Shown: positions 18,145-26,640 of the stretch, one piece after another
Numbering within the stretch: the first letter of the stretch is position 1
Layout of the letters: the number at the start of each line of letters is the position of its first letter
Assembly (NCBI RefSeq): GCF_000517105.1
Contig: NZ_KI912151.1
Coordinates: 644,460-708,459, forward strand
DNA: 64,000 nucleotides
Direction of reading: 5' to 3'
Origin: Fischerella sp. PCC 9605
GTDB lineage: Bacteria; Cyanobacteriota; Cyanobacteriia; Cyanobacteriales; Nostocaceae
Made by a program: the position numbers and the translations under genes
The notes under the pieces: model-generated
Told to the model about the DNA's origin: nothing
Databases searched by the model: none
Seen by the model: the letters and a program-made list of their open reading frames with translations, nothing else

Positions 18145-18774
18145 ATGAAAATTCCGCCAGAAATTACTTATCGCAACTTAGAGAAAACTGATGCTATTGA
18201 TGCTTTAGTTCATGAAAAAATTGCCAAGTTGGAACAAATTTGTGATTACATCAGTAGCTGCCATATTGTCATTGAAAAAATTCACGATCACCCGCGTTCT
18301 GGTTCGCCCTACCGAGTGCGAATTGATATGACGGTACCTCCCGGTCACGAACTTGTGGCAGAAAGCAATCCACCAGATGTCAACCAATATCCACCCTTAG
18401 AATCAGTTATCCGAGATGCCTTTAATGCAGCTACTCGCCAGCTGCGAGAACTGACTAGGCAACAACGGGAAAGTGACAAAGCTAGAATTCATGTTGATGC
18501 ACAGGAGACAACCGCACTTGTCACCAAGCTATTTCCAGAAGAGGGTTATGGCTTTGTGAGAACCTTGGATGGTCAAGAAGTCTACTTCCACCGCAACAGC
18601 GTACTGCATGATGAGTTCGATCGCATAGAAATTGGTACGGGTGTGCATTGTTTCGTAGAACTCGGCGAAGAAGGCCCCCAAGCCAGCACTGTGAAGATTG
18701 TTGATAAGCCTGGTGTCCGTGCTGGTAAAGCAGAACAGACGATTGTTGAACCGCCATTGGGTTGGCAAGAGTAG
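18145..18774 (+). CDS. Ribosome hibernation factor-like (HPF/RaiA) fused to cold-shock domain
   Basis: 209 residues in two parts. Residues about 1-110 match the S30AE/HPF fold (EITYRNLEKTDAIDALVHEK, then SSCHIVIEKIH), which binds the 30S subunit and inactivates ribosomes. Residues about 125-190 form a cold-shock/OB fold (TKLFPEEGYGFVRTLDGQEV, YFHRNSV) that binds RNA. The fusion is known from other bacteria, next to PRTase and DUF2267 genes. Likely acts on ribosomes under stress. Last gene of the trio. Confidence 0.88.
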   Translation: MKIPPEITYRNLEKTDAIDALVHEKIAKLEQICDYISSCHIVIEKIHDHPRSGSPYRVRIDMTVPPGHELVAESNPPDVNQYPPLESVIRDAFNAATRQLRELTRQQRESDKARIHVDAQETTALVTKLFPEEGYGFVRTLDGQEVYFHRNSVLHDEFDRIEIGTGVHCFVELGEEGPQASTVKIVDKPGVRAGKAEQTIVEPPLGWQE

Positions 18775-18794
18775 ACTATAAAGACTATTTTCCT

Positions 18795-18860
18795 CTTGGT
18801 GTCTTAGTGTCTTGGTGGTGAAAAATAATTTTTGAAACACTAAGACACCAAGACACCAAG
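18795..18860. repeat. Inverted repeat CTTGGTGTCTTAGTG
   Basis: CTTGGTGTCTTAGTG (18795-18809) and its perfect reverse complement (18838-18852), with extra half-copies CTTGGTG/CACCAAG outside. It begins about 20 bp after the stop of the HPF/CSD gene and may serve as its 3' end structure. Confidence 0.8.
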
Positions 18861-18936
18861 AAAAATCCATTTCCAAGACTTACACCTTGACAGGAGTAGT
18901 ATTAAAGTAGTTACGCTTTAATTTTTCTCTGTATCA

Positions 18937-20328
18937 TTGCAACATCAAAAATCAAAAAGCCAAAATACTTCCCCCCGACAACTAGCTTTTGTTGCCCTGC
19001 GAGATGTTCACAAGGGGGCTTATGCTGATGTGGCATTAGATAGAGTGCTGCAAAAAGTTAATTTAGCAGATAGCGATCGCCGTTTGCTAACAGAATTAGT
19101 TTATGGCTGTACAAGAAGACAGCGCACTCTTGATTTCCTTATCGACCAACTCAGTAAAAAGAAATCTCACCAGCAACCAAAAGACCTCCGTACCATTCTG
19201 CATCTCGGCTTGTACCAACTGTTGTATCAAGAACGAATCCCCGCTAGTGCTGCTGTTAATACCACCGTGCAACTCGCCAAAGAAAATGGTTTTTCTGGAC
19301 TCGCTGGTTTTGTTAATGGTTTATTGCGCCAGTATCTCCGCCTCGGGGAGGAGGACACAGGGACGATCCCCGCGTCTTTGTTGCGACTGCCAGAAAACCC
19401 AGCAGAACGCTTGGGTATTTTACACAGTTTTCCCGACTGGATTATTCAAGTTTGGATAGATCAATTTGGTGTTGCCGAGACAGAAAAACTCTGTATTTGG
19501 ATGAACCAAACTCCAACAATTGACTTGCGTGTGAACCCGTTGCGTACTGATATAGATGCAGTAGAAGCAGCTTTACAAAATGCTGGGGTTTCCTGCCAAC
19601 GCCTCCCTCACTTACCGCAAGCGCTACGATTGCTGACAAATCCCGGGCCCATCCAAAATCTACCTGGTTTTCGCGAGGGTTGGTGGAGTGTACAAGATAG
19701 TAGTGCTCAACTAGTAAGTCATTTCCTCGATCCCCAACCAACAGAAGTGGTTATTGATGCTTGTGCGGCACCTGGAGGTAAAACCACCCATATTGCCGAA
19801 TTGATGCGAGACGAAGGAAAAATTTGGGCGTGCGATCGCACTTCCTCCCGGATGCGGAAACTCCAAGCAAATATGCAAAGACTCAATCTCAAATCTATTG
19901 AAATTTGTATTGGTGACAGCCGCGATTTATCCCAGTTTACCAACTCTGCTGACCGTGTTTTGCTAGATGCTCCATGCTCTGGTTTGGGAACCCTACACCG
20001 CCATGCCGATGCTCGTTGGCGACAAACACCAGAATCTGTACAGGAACTTTCGATGCTTCAAAAGGAGCTTATATCACATACCTCTAATTTTGTCAAGAAT
20101 AGAGGTGTATTAGTTTACGCTACTTGTACGTTGCATCCGGCAGAAAATGAAGGCGTGATAGAGTCATTTTTAGCCAAAAACCCAAATTGGCAAATAGAGC
20201 CTGCCAATCTGGATTCAGCTTTTTCTACGTATTCCACGCCACAAGGCTGGCTGAAAGTATTGCCCCATCAACATAATATGGATGGATTTTTTGTGGTTCG
20301 CTTAAGAAAAACAAAGCATTCAGGGTGA
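18937..20328 (+). CDS. rsmB: 16S rRNA (cytosine-967-C5)-methyltransferase RsmB
   Basis: Uses SAM to methylate C967 of 16S rRNA. The N-terminal NusB-like RNA-binding region (PRQLAFVALRDVHKGAYADV) is followed by the Rossmann methyltransferase domain with ACAAPGGKTTHIAE (motif I). The catalytic cysteine motifs are LLDAPCSGLGTLHRH (motif IV) and VYATCTLHPAENEGV (motif VI). 463 residues from a TTG start; no in-frame ATG exists before the conserved region, so TTG is the best choice, but the exact start is uncertain. Confidence 0.93.
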   Translation: MQHQKSKSQNTSPRQLAFVALRDVHKGAYADVALDRVLQKVNLADSDRRLLTELVYGCTRRQRTLDFLIDQLSKKKSHQQPKDLRTILHLGLYQLLYQERIPASAAVNTTVQLAKENGFSGLAGFVNGLLRQYLRLGEEDTGTIPASLLRLPENPAERLGILHSFPDWIIQVWIDQFGVAETEKLCIWMNQTPTIDLRVNPLRTDIDAVEAALQNAGVSCQRLPHLPQALRLLTNPGPIQNLPGFREGWWSVQDSSAQLVSHFLDPQPTEVVIDACAAPGGKTTHIAELMRDEGKIWACDRTSSRMRKLQANMQRLNLKSIEICIGDSRDLSQFTNSADRVLLDAPCSGLGTLHRHADARWRQTPESVQELSMLQKELISHTSNFVKNRGVLVYATCTLHPAENEGVIESFLAKNPNWQIEPANLDSAFSTYSTPQGWLKVLPHQHNMDGFFVVRLRKTKHSG

Positions 20329-20385
20329 ATACTGTCAGGGGTTGTAAGATTTCAGGGAGGGCAGAATCAACCAGAGGAGGCTGTG

Positions 20386-20817
20386 ATGTCAGTGAACTCC
20401 AGTGATGTAAAAAACTTAGTAAAAATTCTGATTGGAGCAGCTTGGATAGACGGCAGAATTCAACCAGAAGAAAGGCAATATCTACGTCAGATAGCTCAAC
20501 AAAAAGGCGTAGCTGGCGATCCAGATATAAAACCTTTGCTTTACGAATTAGTTCCCGTCCAACCAGTAGAGTGCTACGACTGGGTAAGGGAGTATTTAGG
20601 CGATCGCCCTAGCATGGAAGATTGCCAAAACCTGATTCAAGCCATCAGCGGTTTAATTTACAGCGATGATGAAGTGGCAATAGAAGAAGCTAAACTGCTC
20701 ATGAAATTACAACAATTGTCTAATTCTAACCAGGAAGAGTCAACCCAAGCCGGATTAAATGCCCTTCTCAAACAAATTCAAAAGCTTTACCGTCGTTGGG
20801 TTGAGATTCAAAATTAA
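20386..20817 (+). CDS. TerB-like (tellurite-resistance/DUF533-type) protein
   Basis: 143 residues, all helical. ILIGAAWIDGRIQPEERQYL resembles the acidic metal-binding turn of TerB-family proteins (DG..xxEE), and a second such turn is SGLIYSDDEVAIEEAKLL. The ATG at 20386 is preferred over GTG 20383 because AGAGGAGG ends five bases before it. Role unknown; TerB-like proteins occur in membrane-stress and metal-response contexts. Follows rsmB by ~57 bp on the same strand. Confidence 0.75.
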   Translation: MSVNSSDVKNLVKILIGAAWIDGRIQPEERQYLRQIAQQKGVAGDPDIKPLLYELVPVQPVECYDWVREYLGDRPSMEDCQNLIQAISGLIYSDDEVAIEEAKLLMKLQQLSNSNQEESTQAGLNALLKQIQKLYRRWVEIQN

Positions 20818-20955
20818 GTGAATGGTCATTTGTCCTTTGTCCTTTGTCGTTTGATAGTTGTTTGTTGTTTGTTGTTTGGGAAACACCACTAACAACCAAC
20901 CACCAACCACTAACAACTAACCATTGACTAATGACTAATGACCAATGACTAATGA
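20818..20955. repeat. Heptamer-type repeats with inverted arms
   Basis: TTTGTCC/TTGTTTG words on the left and ACTAACAACC, AATGACTAATGAC words on the right. The two arms are roughly complementary and lie between convergent genes. Same style as the arrays at 25141-25198, 28420-28492, 29113-29195, 51785-51915, 54776-54850, 55985-56108 and 62249-62320. Confidence 0.6.
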
Positions 20956-21177
20956 CTATTTGGGTTCACCAACACCTGGGGTTTCGTCTTTTTCAACCTT
21001 GGGGACAATGCTGGGACGCTCTTTATCTTCCCAACCAACGGGACGCTTAGAGTTGTACCAAGCAATTGAACCAATCGTGACAGCAGCAATAAAACCAATC
21101 ACATAAACCGCAGTGAAAGCAAAAGGAAAATGGGGTTCGTTTGCTGCTTGCGCTGCTGCTTGCATTAATAAAACCAT
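20956..21177 (-). CDS. Small single-pass membrane protein, possibly Psb35-like
   Basis: 73 residues with AGGAG nine bases before the ATG. One transmembrane helix (residues about 19-41, FAFTAVYVIGFIAAVTIGSI) is followed by a conserved-looking basic-to-acidic tail (AWYNSKRPVGWEDKERPSIV, ending ETPGVGEPK). The layout suggests a small thylakoid protein. I associate this tail with the photosystem II assembly factor Psb35, but from memory only, so the name is tentative. Monocistronic. Confidence 0.65.
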   Translation of the reverse strand: MVLLMQAAAQAANEPHFPFAFTAVYVIGFIAAVTIGSIAWYNSKRPVGWEDKERPSIVPKVEKDETPGVGEPK

Positions 21178-21377
21178 GAGTATATTCTCCTAAAGTAGGC
21201 AACACTACTTAAAAACCTATAAAAAGAGCCTATCACCAACATCCCCCACAAGTCAGAGGGGGAGGGGGGAAATTAGGAGGGGGAGATGGGGAGAGGGGGA
21301 GATGGGGAGAAAGAAGAATTCTTTTTTCTCCCACTCTTCCACTCCTCCACTCCCCCACTCCTTCACTCCTCCACTCT

Positions 21378-23759
21378 TCACTGCGATGAGCTGGGTTTGA
21401 GTCTCTCTCGCCAGGAAGGCTGACTACCAGAGGAGTTACCAGAAGGAGGTGTATAACGTCGTCGTCGAGGTATTATAGGCAAAGAATTTGATTCTACTCG
21501 CCTGTACCGTCGTGGCGTGTTTGACGAGGTAGATTCACTACTGGAAGCTGATTCTGAACTACTGTAACGACGCTGATAGTAGCGCCGTCTGCGTCTTGGG
21601 GTTTGATCTTCTTGCTGCCCTTGGTAAGAGCGTCTTCTGTATCTACTTCCCCGATATGATTGCTGTTCGCCATCATCAGAATCTTTACTAGAAGGAACAG
21701 CGCGATTAATAATTCGATTAGGTTTAATGGCCTGTGCCTTGATAGTGCCTTTTCGACCTTCTAGTTTTGGTCGTTCGGGAAACTTCTCAACAGGCATCCC
21801 TTCTGTTGCTTTTTCCATGAATTCACGCCAAGTGTAGGCGGCGGTACTGCTACCACCTGATGTAGGTTTGTTATCGTCGTTACCTAACCACACACCTGTT
21901 ACCAATTGAGGTATGAAGCCAATAAACCACAGATCGCGGGCATCATCGGTAGTACCAGTCTTACCTGCAACGGGTCTGTCACTCAACTGAGCAGCAGTAC
22001 CAGTACCTTGATTAACTACGTTGCGTAACATCCAGGTCATAATCGCGGTACTGTCTTTATCTAATGCCCGCTTTGGTTTAAAATTATCAGTCCAGATTAC
22101 CTTACCTTGGCGGTTGAGAATGCGGGTAATCCCGTGTGGTTCTACGTGTAATCCCTGTGTGGCAAAGGAACCGTAAGCACTGGTTAATTCTAGTAAATTC
22201 ACCTCATTTGAACCGAGAGCCAAGGAATACATAGGCTTGAGTTCTGATTTAATTCCCATGTCGTGGGCTAGTTTGATGGTTGGATCAAATCCCACTTTTA
22301 TCAACACTCTTACTGCAACAATATTAACTGACTTAGTAAGAGCATCCCTCATGGTCGTCCAGCCTCGGAAACCCTCATCGAAGTTTTTTGGTTCATAGCC
22401 ATCCACAACTAAGGGGGCATCCAAATAACTCTGATTAGGGTTCATACCGGCTGCTATGGCTGTTGCGTACACAAATCCCTTAAAAGTCGATCCTGGCTGA
22501 CGTTGTGCCTGGGTAACGCGATTAAACTGGTTCTGACCAAAATCCTTTCCCCCAACCATTGCTTTAACTTCACCGTTGCGAGGATCGATGACAACCATTG
22601 CTCCTTCCTTAAAGTTTTCCCAACGGCCCTGATTTCGCAGAGTTTTGTTAACTGCTTCTTCTGCTGCCTTCTGCCAAGTTGGGTTTATGGTAGTTTCCAC
22701 GGTTAAACCACCAGCCTGCAAAACTTCCGGGGAAACATACTTGGGCAATTCTTTTTGAATGTAGCTAATAAAGTAGGGAGACTCTATTTGCCACCGCTTG
22801 GGCTTGCTAGGTCTGATAGCTAACTGTTCGGCGATCGCTATTTGTTTATCAAGTGCTGTAATATAGCCATCTTCAAACATCCGTTGTAATACTAGATTCC
22901 GCCGCTGCTTGGCGGCTTCTAGGTTCACCTGGGGTGAGAAGCGATTTGGGGCTGGAGGTAAGGCGGCGATTGTTGCCATTTCACCCAAAGTGAGTTCATG
23001 CACTGATTTGCTGAAGTATACCCATGCCGCATCTGCAACACCATATGCCCCTGAACCCAAATAAACTAGATTTAGATAGCGCTCCAGAATCTCGTTTTTT
23101 GAGAGATTTTCTTCTATTTTCTGTGCCAGGCGAGCTTCCTTGAGCTTACGCAAGACAGTGCGCTCTTGTTTGAGAAAGAGAATCCGCGCTAGCTGTTGCG
23201 TGATCGTGCTACCACCTTCTACCACATTCTGCGATCGCAAATTATTCCAGACCGCCCTGACTATTCCTTGAGTATCTATGCCTTGGTGCTGGTTAAATCT
23301 TCTGTCTTCTGAAGCGATAAAGGCTTTTTTGAGTTTATCTGGCATCTCCTCCAGCTTGAGATGTTCTGTGGTTGCTTCTCCTTGCTGTCGCAAAATTGTA
23401 CCATCAGCAGCCTTGATGGTCAGTGTTTGTTCTCGAACAACAGCATTTAGTTCTGCTTTATCTGGTAAAGTGCGATCTATTGACCACATACCATAACTGA
23501 TGGCAACGATCCCGCCACTGATACCTAAGCCAGCCCAAAACCAATAACGACGATAAAGCGGTTTACGACTGCCGGGAAGCTTTGCAACTCCCTGATTTAG
23601 TATCTGCTTTGCTTTCTCTGACTTTGTTGTTGAGCAGCTTTCTTCATTTATGGATTCCTTATTTTCATTGGAATCGCCAGGCGACGATTCCGATTTCTCT
23701 GTTTGAAGGTCACTCGACTTTGTCGCTCGTTCCTTAAACCAGGAGGTAAACTTCGCCAC
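21378..23759 (-). CDS. Class A penicillin-binding protein (PBP1A family)
   Basis: Bifunctional peptidoglycan synthase, 793 residues. One transmembrane anchor (about 70-92) is followed by a GT51 transglycosylase domain with ASEDRRFNQHQGID (catalytic Glu) and GGSTITQQLARILFL. The transpeptidase domain carries the SxxK motif in PGSTFKGF, SVN in LTKSVNIVAV and KTG in GKTGTTDDARD. All catalytic motifs are present. The last ~130 residues are an Arg/Ser/Gln-rich low-complexity tail. Cyanobacteria have several such PBPs; I cannot say which paralogue this is. Confidence 0.93.
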   Translation of the reverse strand: MAKFTSWFKERATKSSDLQTEKSESSPGDSNENKESINEESCSTTKSEKAKQILNQGVAKLPGSRKPLYRRYWFWAGLGISGGIVAISYGMWSIDRTLPDKAELNAVVREQTLTIKAADGTILRQQGEATTEHLKLEEMPDKLKKAFIASEDRRFNQHQGIDTQGIVRAVWNNLRSQNVVEGGSTITQQLARILFLKQERTVLRKLKEARLAQKIEENLSKNEILERYLNLVYLGSGAYGVADAAWVYFSKSVHELTLGEMATIAALPPAPNRFSPQVNLEAAKQRRNLVLQRMFEDGYITALDKQIAIAEQLAIRPSKPKRWQIESPYFISYIQKELPKYVSPEVLQAGGLTVETTINPTWQKAAEEAVNKTLRNQGRWENFKEGAMVVIDPRNGEVKAMVGGKDFGQNQFNRVTQAQRQPGSTFKGFVYATAIAAGMNPNQSYLDAPLVVDGYEPKNFDEGFRGWTTMRDALTKSVNIVAVRVLIKVGFDPTIKLAHDMGIKSELKPMYSLALGSNEVNLLELTSAYGSFATQGLHVEPHGITRILNRQGKVIWTDNFKPKRALDKDSTAIMTWMLRNVVNQGTGTAAQLSDRPVAGKTGTTDDARDLWFIGFIPQLVTGVWLGNDDNKPTSGGSSTAAYTWREFMEKATEGMPVEKFPERPKLEGRKGTIKAQAIKPNRIINRAVPSSKDSDDGEQQSYRGSRYRRRSYQGQQEDQTPRRRRRYYQRRYSSSESASSSESTSSNTPRRYRRVESNSLPIIPRRRRYTPPSGNSSGSQPSWRERLKPSSSQ

Positions 23760-23954
23760 GTCAGTTCCTCGCTTCCAGCAGTTGCGACCTAACCACCATT
23801 AATTTTTCGGATTGGTCGCTACGTTTGTGTTAGTATAATATCCTAATAAATTATTAACTAAATGCAATACTAAGCAAAGATTTTTATCATTTACCGAAGT
23901 TTTTTTGTAGGAACTAATACAAATTTTTCTGTATTATTCGCAGTTGTAAAACGG

Positions 23955-24503
23955 TTGAATATATTTGCAAAACCTCAGACTTTGTCAAAGATAATAGGTA
24001 ACGCAGCCAAAGAATGCTGTACATATAGTGCCGTTGCTCTTGGTAGTAATCTTGGTGATTCTTATGCAATTTTAGAGGCAGCTATAGAGGATTTAGCCAA
24101 AACACCAGGTATTATTTTAGAAGCAAGATCCAGTTGGTACAAAACCAAAGCTGTAGGACCACCGCAGCCAGATTATTTGAATGGTTGTGCGATACTGCAA
24201 GTCGAGATAATACCACATTTATTGTTAGAAAGTTTGTTAGAAATTGAAAAAAAGTTTGGGCGAGTCCGCAAAGAACGTTGGGGACCGCGAACTCTTGATT
24301 TGGATTTGTTGCTATATGATGACTTAATTTTGCATACCCCAAATCTGCAAATTCCCCACCCAAGAATGCGGGAACGAGCTTTTGTCTTGATACCGCTAGC
24401 GGAGATAGCCCCAGATTGGGTGGAACCAGTTTCTGGACGTACAATTCAAGAACTGGTAAAAGAGGTAGACTGTTCCCAAGTACATCTTTTTACTGGCATT
24501 TAA
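23955..24503 (+). CDS. folK: 2-amino-4-hydroxy-6-hydroxymethyldihydropteridine pyrophosphokinase
   Basis: HPPK transfers pyrophosphate from ATP to 6-hydroxymethyl-7,8-dihydropterin in folate synthesis. Motifs: SAVALGSNLGDS near the start, RWGPRTLDLDLLLYDD (metal and ATP binding) and IPHPRMRERAFVLIPLAEIA. The frame opens at TTG 23955 and no ATG precedes the conserved core. The ~23 residues before YSAVALGSN are unusual, so the true start is uncertain. Followed after 88 bp by a Nudix hydrolase gene, a common cyanobacterial pairing. Confidence 0.93.
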   Translation: MNIFAKPQTLSKIIGNAAKECCTYSAVALGSNLGDSYAILEAAIEDLAKTPGIILEARSSWYKTKAVGPPQPDYLNGCAILQVEIIPHLLLESLLEIEKKFGRVRKERWGPRTLDLDLLLYDDLILHTPNLQIPHPRMRERAFVLIPLAEIAPDWVEPVSGRTIQELVKEVDCSQVHLFTGI

Positions 24504-24591
24504 TGTTACACCAAATAAACACAGAACAATGCTGATTTAACAAGCAACTTCGGTATTAACTTGTGATTTTTTAGTCTATATAACTTAAACT

Positions 24592-25140
24592 ATGCCACTA
24601 GGTAGAGAATTACCCCAGCTGCTGAAAGAACGCTTGTTCTACAAAGGACGCAAGTTTGATTTTGAGGTCAATCGGTTGCGTTTACCAAATCAATCCGAGG
24701 GAGAATGGGAGTGCATTCGTCACCCTGGCGGTGCTTTGGCTGTGCCTGTTACCCCAGAAGGTAAACTTGTACTCGTACGCCAGTATCGTTTTGCAATTGG
24801 GGGACGTTTATTAGAGTTCCCTGCTGGAACTGTGGAAGTAAACGAAGACCCCTCGGATACCATTAAGCGTGAAATAGAGGAAGAAACTGGTTATCGCGCT
24901 CATAAATGGCAAAAACTAGGAGAATTTTTTCTAGCTCCTGGCTATTCTGATGAAATTATCTATGCGTATCTAGCACAAGATTTAGAAAAGCTCCAAACAC
25001 CACCAGAACAGGAAGAAGACGAAGATATCGAAACAATCTTAATGACTCCTGAAGAATTAGAAAAAGCGATCGTGCAAGGTGAGCCTGTAGATGCCAAATC
25101 AATTTCCAGCTTTTTCCTGGCTCGCCCATTGCTAATTTAA
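24592..25140 (+). CDS. Nudix hydrolase, ADP-ribose pyrophosphatase type
   Basis: 182 residues. A complete Nudix box at about residues 80-102 fits G-x5-E-x7-REUxEExGU (begins GTVEVNEDPSDTIK, ends REIEEETGY). The preceding LLEFPAG and the following FFLAPGYSDEIIYAYLA are typical of ADP-ribose pyrophosphatases, which hydrolyse ADP-ribose to AMP and ribose 5-phosphate. Substrate by family resemblance only. Same strand as folK. Confidence 0.88.
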   Translation: MPLGRELPQLLKERLFYKGRKFDFEVNRLRLPNQSEGEWECIRHPGGALAVPVTPEGKLVLVRQYRFAIGGRLLEFPAGTVEVNEDPSDTIKREIEEETGYRAHKWQKLGEFFLAPGYSDEIIYAYLAQDLEKLQTPPEQEEDEDIETILMTPEELEKAIVQGEPVDAKSISSFFLARPLLI

Positions 25141-25198
25141 TGGTTAGTGGATAGTGGTTAGTGGGAAACAACCAACTAGTAACTACTAACTACTAACT
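25141..25198. repeat. Heptamer repeat foldback after the Nudix gene
   Basis: GGTTAGTGG-type words followed, after GGAAAC, by the complementary AACTAGTAACTACTAAC arm. It starts right at the stop codon of the Nudix gene and can fold into an imperfect hairpin. Confidence 0.6.
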
Positions 25199-25301
25199 TC
25201 CACAATCATGTGTTATATTGAATAACAGCAATCAAAAACCCAGAGTCACAAGCTCTGCCTTTTGAGACTAAGACCGCTTAGGCAACAAGGAGGTGATGCC
25301 C

Positions 25302-25373
25302 ATGACAGATAGTAGTAAATGCATGGGTCATCAGGTTGCAGGAAATCGGCTGTGTGCCGGAGCTGTTCTCTAA
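25302..25373 (+). CDS. Possible 23-residue peptide within the structured RNA
   Basis: Reads MTDSSKCMGHQVAGNRLCAG plus AVL. It has an almost ideal Shine-Dalgarno, AAGGAGGTGA, at 25287-25296. The start codon lies inside the CCCATG/CATGGG helix. The peptide has two cysteines and no similarity that I recognise. It may be a leader peptide, a real small protein, or an accident of an anti-anti-SD sequence that serves another purpose. Confidence 0.35.
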   Translation: MTDSSKCMGHQVAGNRLCAGAVL

Positions 25374-25474
25374 AAGTCAGCTTTAGTCTTCTTGAGAGAC
25401 TAAATTACCTCAAGCAGCTAGGCTAGCTTGGAGTTCCTTCCGGCAGTTAGATTGCAACCTGAAGACCCGCTAGA

Positions 25475-25524
25475 CCGCTCTTACCTAGATCACCCGATCT
25501 AAAGTAAGAGCGGATAGCTTTTTA
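25475..25524 (+). terminator. Strong nested terminator hairpin
   Basis: A 10-bp stem CCGCTCTTAC/GTAAGAGCGG encloses a second 6-bp stem TAGATC/GATCTA with an ACCC loop, followed by ATAGCTTTTTA. It is too good to be chance and sets the 3' end of the candidate RNA. Confidence 0.85.
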
Positions 25525-25931
25525 TATATTGCTTTAAATATATTAATTAATCGTAAAAATTAAATTATTAAATTATAATTTTCTTAAACTAGAAAGTCAT
25601 ATTTTGTATTATACCCTTGGGAACTAAGTGTAATGATTTGCGTCTGTGGAGATGGTTGAAGCAACTCCTGCTCCAAAATTAAAGATAACCAACTACTTAG
25701 TTCTTTTAACGGCTGGAACTGTCAAGATGAGTTTGATCGCAGATTAAATCTAGACGTGTGAAAGTAAACAGTACGTATATTCATCTCCGCAAATTCCCCT
25801 ATTTTCCATCTTGACAAACTTATAAAAATAAATATTTGTCAATAGATGGAAGCATAAAAGGGTTGAAAGGTTGATTATATTGATCAGCCTCCTTAGCTGA
25901 AGAGAAATTGATTAAGTAGGAGTTTATTGAT
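25525..25931. other. AT-rich gap before the pterin dehydratase gene
   Basis: Gene-free. It contains a hairpin with arms CCATCTTGACAAA and TTTGTCAATAGATGG (about 25806-25849) and, at the right end, the upstream region of the next gene. Nothing else seen. Confidence 0.5.
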
Positions 25932-26213
25932 ATGGCGCAGTTACTCACTGAGGCAGAAATTAAACAACAACTAAGCAATCTCTCTAACTGGACACTAGAA
26001 GGATCAAAGTTGCAGTTAAACCGCACATTTAAAAATTTTGTGCAGGCAATTGAGTTTGTAAATAAACTTGTTGAACCTGCAGAATCAGCAGGTCATCATC
26101 CAGATATAGAGATTTCTTATAACAAAGTCAAAATCACACTTACGACACATGATGCAGGTGGTTTAACGCAGAAAGATTTCGATTTAGCGAAGGAGATTTC
26201 CCAGATTACTTAA
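25932..26213 (+). CDS. 4a-hydroxytetrahydrobiopterin dehydratase (pterin-4a-carbinolamine dehydratase)
   Basis: 93 residues. The catalytic histidine cluster is in SAGHHPDIEISYNKVKITL, and TTHDAGGLTQKDFDLAKEI is the conserved C-terminal block. The enzyme dehydrates 4a-hydroxytetrahydropterin in pterin recycling; bacterial members can also have other roles. TAGGAG precedes the ATG. The window also holds folK and a double PTPS gene, but these are kilobases apart and do not form an operon. Confidence 0.93.
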   Translation: MAQLLTEAEIKQQLSNLSNWTLEGSKLQLNRTFKNFVQAIEFVNKLVEPAESAGHHPDIEISYNKVKITLTTHDAGGLTQKDFDLAKEISQIT

Positions 26214-26640
26214 GTATTAACTCTGAGTAATATTACAATTGAAATACAGATCATTTGTTTGATATTTAACCAATAGCTACTGAGTAGTTTTTTGTCTGTA
26301 GCGATCGCTGTTTTTGAGCTTGCAAACCAGACTCCCTATCTATATCCAGGATTTGAACAAGCAGAACCTGATGTGTGACAGTTACATTTGCGAACCTAGA
26401 CGTATTGCCATCTGTGTCAAATGTTTTATAATGACAGGCAATGAGGATATGTTTTTGCATAAGTTAATCACATAAGTTTTTTACCAGAATTTAATTAGCC
26501 GTTTAGCTTAGCAAAAACTAAAATTATGTTTAGGGGCAAATATGCCTCATCCACAGGTTTCAACAAGAAGTCACATTTTCAACAATAGTTGCAGCAAATT
26601 AAAATTACCAATAGAACAAGGTGTGAGGAGAACAGGAACG
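26214..26640. other. Gap upstream of the porin gene
   Basis: About 430 bp with no supported gene. The minus-strand frame at 26266-26460 has no ribosome site or recognisable motif. The right half should carry the porin promoter and a long 5' leader. No clear Fur box found by eye. Confidence 0.45.

Larger units (their letters stand above)
25225..25524 (+). ncRNA. Candidate structured RNA with embedded 23-codon ORF
   Basis: About 300 nt of nested, long-range complementarity ending in a strong terminator. TCAGGTTGCA (25331-25340) pairs with TGCAACCTGA (25453-25462). Inside it, TGCCGGA (25355-25361) pairs with TCCGGCA (25439-25445). Inner hairpins: TTTAGTCT/AGACTAAA (25382-25404) and CAAGC/GCTTG (25411-25430). 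In the 5' part, CAGAG/CTCTG, CTAAG/CTTAG and CCCATG/CATGGG also pair. TTATATT near 25213 could be a -10 box. I cannot match it to a named RNA family. It lies between the Nudix gene and the pterin dehydratase gene, both on the same strand. Confidence 0.65.

Noticed and set aside
26266-26460. Minus-strand open frame upstream of the porin
   Set aside because: 64 codons, no ribosome site, no recognisable motif, and it lies over the expected porin promoter.
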